DNA of 24,906 bases, from positions 1 through 24,906 of the forward strand of contig JAGAUD010000024.1 of assembly GCA_017620975.1 (NCBI GenBank), read 5' to 3'. The DNA is from Lachnospiraceae bacterium (GTDB lineage Bacteria; Bacillota_A; Clostridia; Lachnospirales; Lachnospiraceae). A model generated the notes under the pieces. That model had not been told where the DNA came from. It did no database searches and saw only the letters and a list, made by a program, of their open reading frames with translations. The first letter of the stretch is position 1, and each line of letters begins with the position of its first letter. Below are positions 23,010 to 24,906 of the stretch, piece after piece. Made by a program: the position numbers and the translations under genes.

Positions 23010-24906
23010 ATGAGCAAAGAATTAGCCAAGACCTATGACCCCAGCGGCATAGAAGACAGATTGTATCAGAAATGGCTGGATAAGAAATATTTCCATGCCG
23101 AAGTAGACCATTCCAAAACACCGTTCACCATCGTGATCCCGCCCCCAAATATTACCGGGCAGCTTCACATGGGTCACGCACTGGACAACACCATGCAGGA
23201 TATCCTGATCCGATATAAGCGAATGCAGGGCTACAATGCATTGTGGCAGCCGGGAACCGATCATGCCAGCATTGCAACCGAGGTTAAGATTATCGAGAAG
23301 CTGAAGCAGGAAGGCATCGATAAGCATGATCTGGGTCGTGAAAAGTTCTTAGAGAGAGCATGGGACTGGAAGAAAGAGTACGGCGGACGTATCATCAGCC
23401 AGTTAAAGAAGCTGGGTTCCTCCTGTGACTGGGACAGAGAGCGTTTCACCATGGATGAAGGCTGCAACAAGGCCGTAACCGAAGTATTCGTTAAAATGCA
23501 TGAAAAAGGCTACATTTATAAGGGTGCCCGTATGATCAACTGGTGTCCTGTATGTAACACTTCCATCTCCGATGCAGAAGTAGAATACCAGGAGCAGGCA
23601 GGTCATTTCTGGCACATCAAGTATCCTCTGATGAATGAGGATGGTACGGTAAGCACCACAGAATTTTTGACCTTTGCTACCACTCGTCCCGAGACCATGC
23701 TGGGTGATACTGCCGTAGCAATCCATCCGGAAGATGAGCGTTATGAACACCTGATCGGCAGAAAAGTAATGCTTCCTCTCATGAACAGAGAGATTCCTAT
23801 CGTAACCGATACCTATGTAGACAAAGAGTTTGGTACCGGTGTTGTTAAGATTACACCTGCACATGACCCTAACGATTTTGAGGTAGGTAAGCGCCACAAT
23901 CTGCCGGTGATCAACATCATGAATGATGATGCCACCATCAATGAAAACGGCGGCCGGTTCGCAGGCATGGGCCGTTATGAAGCAAGAAAAGCTATCGTAG
24001 AAGAGCTGGACGCACTGGGACTGCTTGTTAAGATCGAGGACTACAGCCATAATGTAGGTACCCATGACAGATGTAAGACCACCATCGAGCCTCTTGTAAA
24101 AGAGCAGTGGTTCGTTAAGATGGATGAGCTGATCAAGCCTGCAAGAGAAGCAGTTAAGAATGGAGAAATTAAGCTGATCCCTGAGCGTATGGAGAAGAAC
24201 TACTTCAACTGGACTGACAACATCCGTGACTGGTGTATCAGCCGTCAGCTTTGGTGGGGACACAGAATTCCCGCATACTACTGTGATGAGTGTAAAGAAG
24301 TCATCGTAGCAAAGGAAGTGCCTACTGTATGTCCGAAGTGCGGCTGCACCCACTTTACACAGGATCCTGACACTCTGGATACCTGGTTCTCTTCTGCACT
24401 GTGGCCGTTTGAGACCTTAGGCTGGCCGGAGCAGACAGAAGATTTGAAGTATTTCTATCCGACTGACGTACTGGTAACCGGTTATGATATTATTTTCTTC
24501 TGGGTTATCCGTATGATCTTCTCCGGATATGAGCAGATGGGAGAGAAGCCGTTTAAGACCGTTCTGTTCCATGGTCTTGTAAGAGACAGCCAGGGCCGCA
24601 AGATGTCCAAATCTCTGGGTAACGGTATTGATCCTCTGGAAATCATTGACAAATACGGTGCAGATGCCCTGCGTCTGACCTTGATCACCGGTAATGCACC
24701 CGGCAACGATATGCGTTTCTATTATGAGAGAGTGGAGAACAGCCGTAACTTTGCCAACAAAGTATGGAATGCATCCCGCTTTATCATGATGAACATGGAT
24801 ACCGCTGCTGCAGCAGGCAGAGAGATTACAGTTCCGGGCGAAGGAGAGCTGCAGCCTGTTGATAAGTGGATCCTTTCCAAGCTGAATACGCTGGTAAAAG
24901 AAGTAA
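23010..24906 (+). CDS. valS: Valyl-tRNA synthetase, 5' part
   Basis: Class I synthetase charging tRNA(Val), with an editing domain that removes threonine. The frame is open to the window end, with 632 complete codons of the usual ~880. The start at 23010 follows GAAAGGAGCCCAA and gives [22 protein letters not shown], typical of ValRS. HIGH is present as [17 protein letters not shown] (45-60). The editing (CP1) domain contains [18 protein letters not shown] Cys4 zinc-type motif occurs in YYCDECKE...VCPKCGC. KMSKS is at 531-535 ([10 protein letters not shown]). Expression is controlled by the T-box upstream. Only the anticodon-binding and coiled-coil C-terminal parts are missing, because they lie beyond the window. 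Confidence 0.97.
   Translation, partial: MSKELAKTYDPSGIEDRLYQKWLDKKYFHAEVDHSKTPFTIVIPPPNITGQLHMGHALDNTMQDILIRYKRMQGYNALWQPGTDHASIATEVKIIEKLKQEGIDKHDLGREKFLERAWDWKKEYGGRIISQLKKLGSSCDWDRERFTMDEGCNKAVTEVFVKMHEKGYIYKGARMINWCPVCNTSISDAEVEYQEQAGHFWHIKYPLMNEDGTVSTTEFLTFATTRPETMLGDTAVAIHPEDERYEHLIGRKVMLPLMNREIPIVTDTYVDKEFGTGVVKITPAHDPNDFEVGKRHNLPVINIMNDDATINENGGRFAGMGRYEARKAIVEELDALGLLVKIEDYSHNVGTHDRCKTTIEPLVKEQWFVKMDELIKPAREAVKNGEIKLIPERMEKNYFNWTDNIRDWCISRQLWWGHRIPAYYCDECKEVIVAKEVPTVCPKCGCTHFTQDPDTLDTWFSSALWPFETLGWPEQTEDLKYFYPTDVLVTGYDIIFFWVIRMIFSGYEQMGEKPFKTVLFHGLVRDSQGRKMSKSLGNGIDPLEIIDKYGADALRLTLITGNAPGNDMRFYYERVENSRNFANKVWNASRFIMMNMDTAAAAGREITVPGEGELQPVDKWILSKLNTLVKEV

Noticed and set aside
22799..23038. 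79-codon plus-strand frame over the T-box terminator and valS start
   Set aside because: It lies on the antiterminator/terminator RNA, has no ribosome site, and is in a different frame from valS.
23403..24353. 316-codon minus-strand frame
   Set aside because: It is a shadow antisense to valS with an unnatural composition and no family resemblance.

Overview
This window reads as chromosomal DNA of a gut-type Clostridia, most likely family Lachnospiraceae. The evidence is the moderate GC content, AGGAGG-type ribosome sites, sigma-A promoters with 17-18 bp spacers, a T-box and a ZTP riboswitch, a stand-alone IMP cyclohydrolase/AICAR transformylase pair, and several small families (DUF6106-like, DUF6062-like, AAA-ATPase-like/PD-(D/E)XK) that I associate with that family. 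The assignment rests on remembered family knowledge, since no search was possible.

Layout. 1-2100: the 3' end of gatB, a strong terminator, and two small membrane proteins of unknown role, each with its own promoter. 2170-6000: purine block. guaB (IMP dehydrogenase) is followed by a ZTP riboswitch with an overlapping terminator, a 66-nt imperfect palindrome, then purO-type IMP cyclohydrolase and a separate AICAR transformylase. The last two steps to IMP are thus made by two proteins and controlled by the pathway intermediate ZMP/ZTP. 6018-9260: glnS and a MocR-type PLP regulator. 9240-11450: an acidic membrane-anchored protein, a GC-rich repeat/palindrome complex filling the leader of a TetR regulator, and a protein with two copies of a Cys/His metal-binding module. 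11625-14050: an MBOAT acyltransferase with an SGNH partner, a typical surface-polymer O-acylation pair. 14041-15604: uracil-type NCS2 permease with promoter and terminator. 15606-18509: an apparent sulfur operon of metY, an Rrf2/IscR-like regulator with four clustered cysteines, and an M19 dipeptidase. Its promoter is overlapped by two equally built palindromes that look like the regulator's operators. 18510-19320: gene debris, with a ribokinase lacking both ends abutting the last ~45 codons of an AraC regulator. 19422-22444: a membrane-anchored ComEC-like metallo-beta-lactamase-fold protein, convergent with an AAA-ATPase/PD-(D/E)XK protein, with a 74-nt hairpin between them. 22538-24906: valS (3' end outside the window) behind a complete valine T-box leader.

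Most of the window is housekeeping. The least explained parts are non-coding: the tetR leader repeat complex (9791-10029), the palindrome before purO (4000-4065), the paired operators before metY (15606-15677), and the 74-nt hairpin (20652-20725). I found no CRISPR array, tRNA, rRNA, intact transposon, or clear new multi-gene system.
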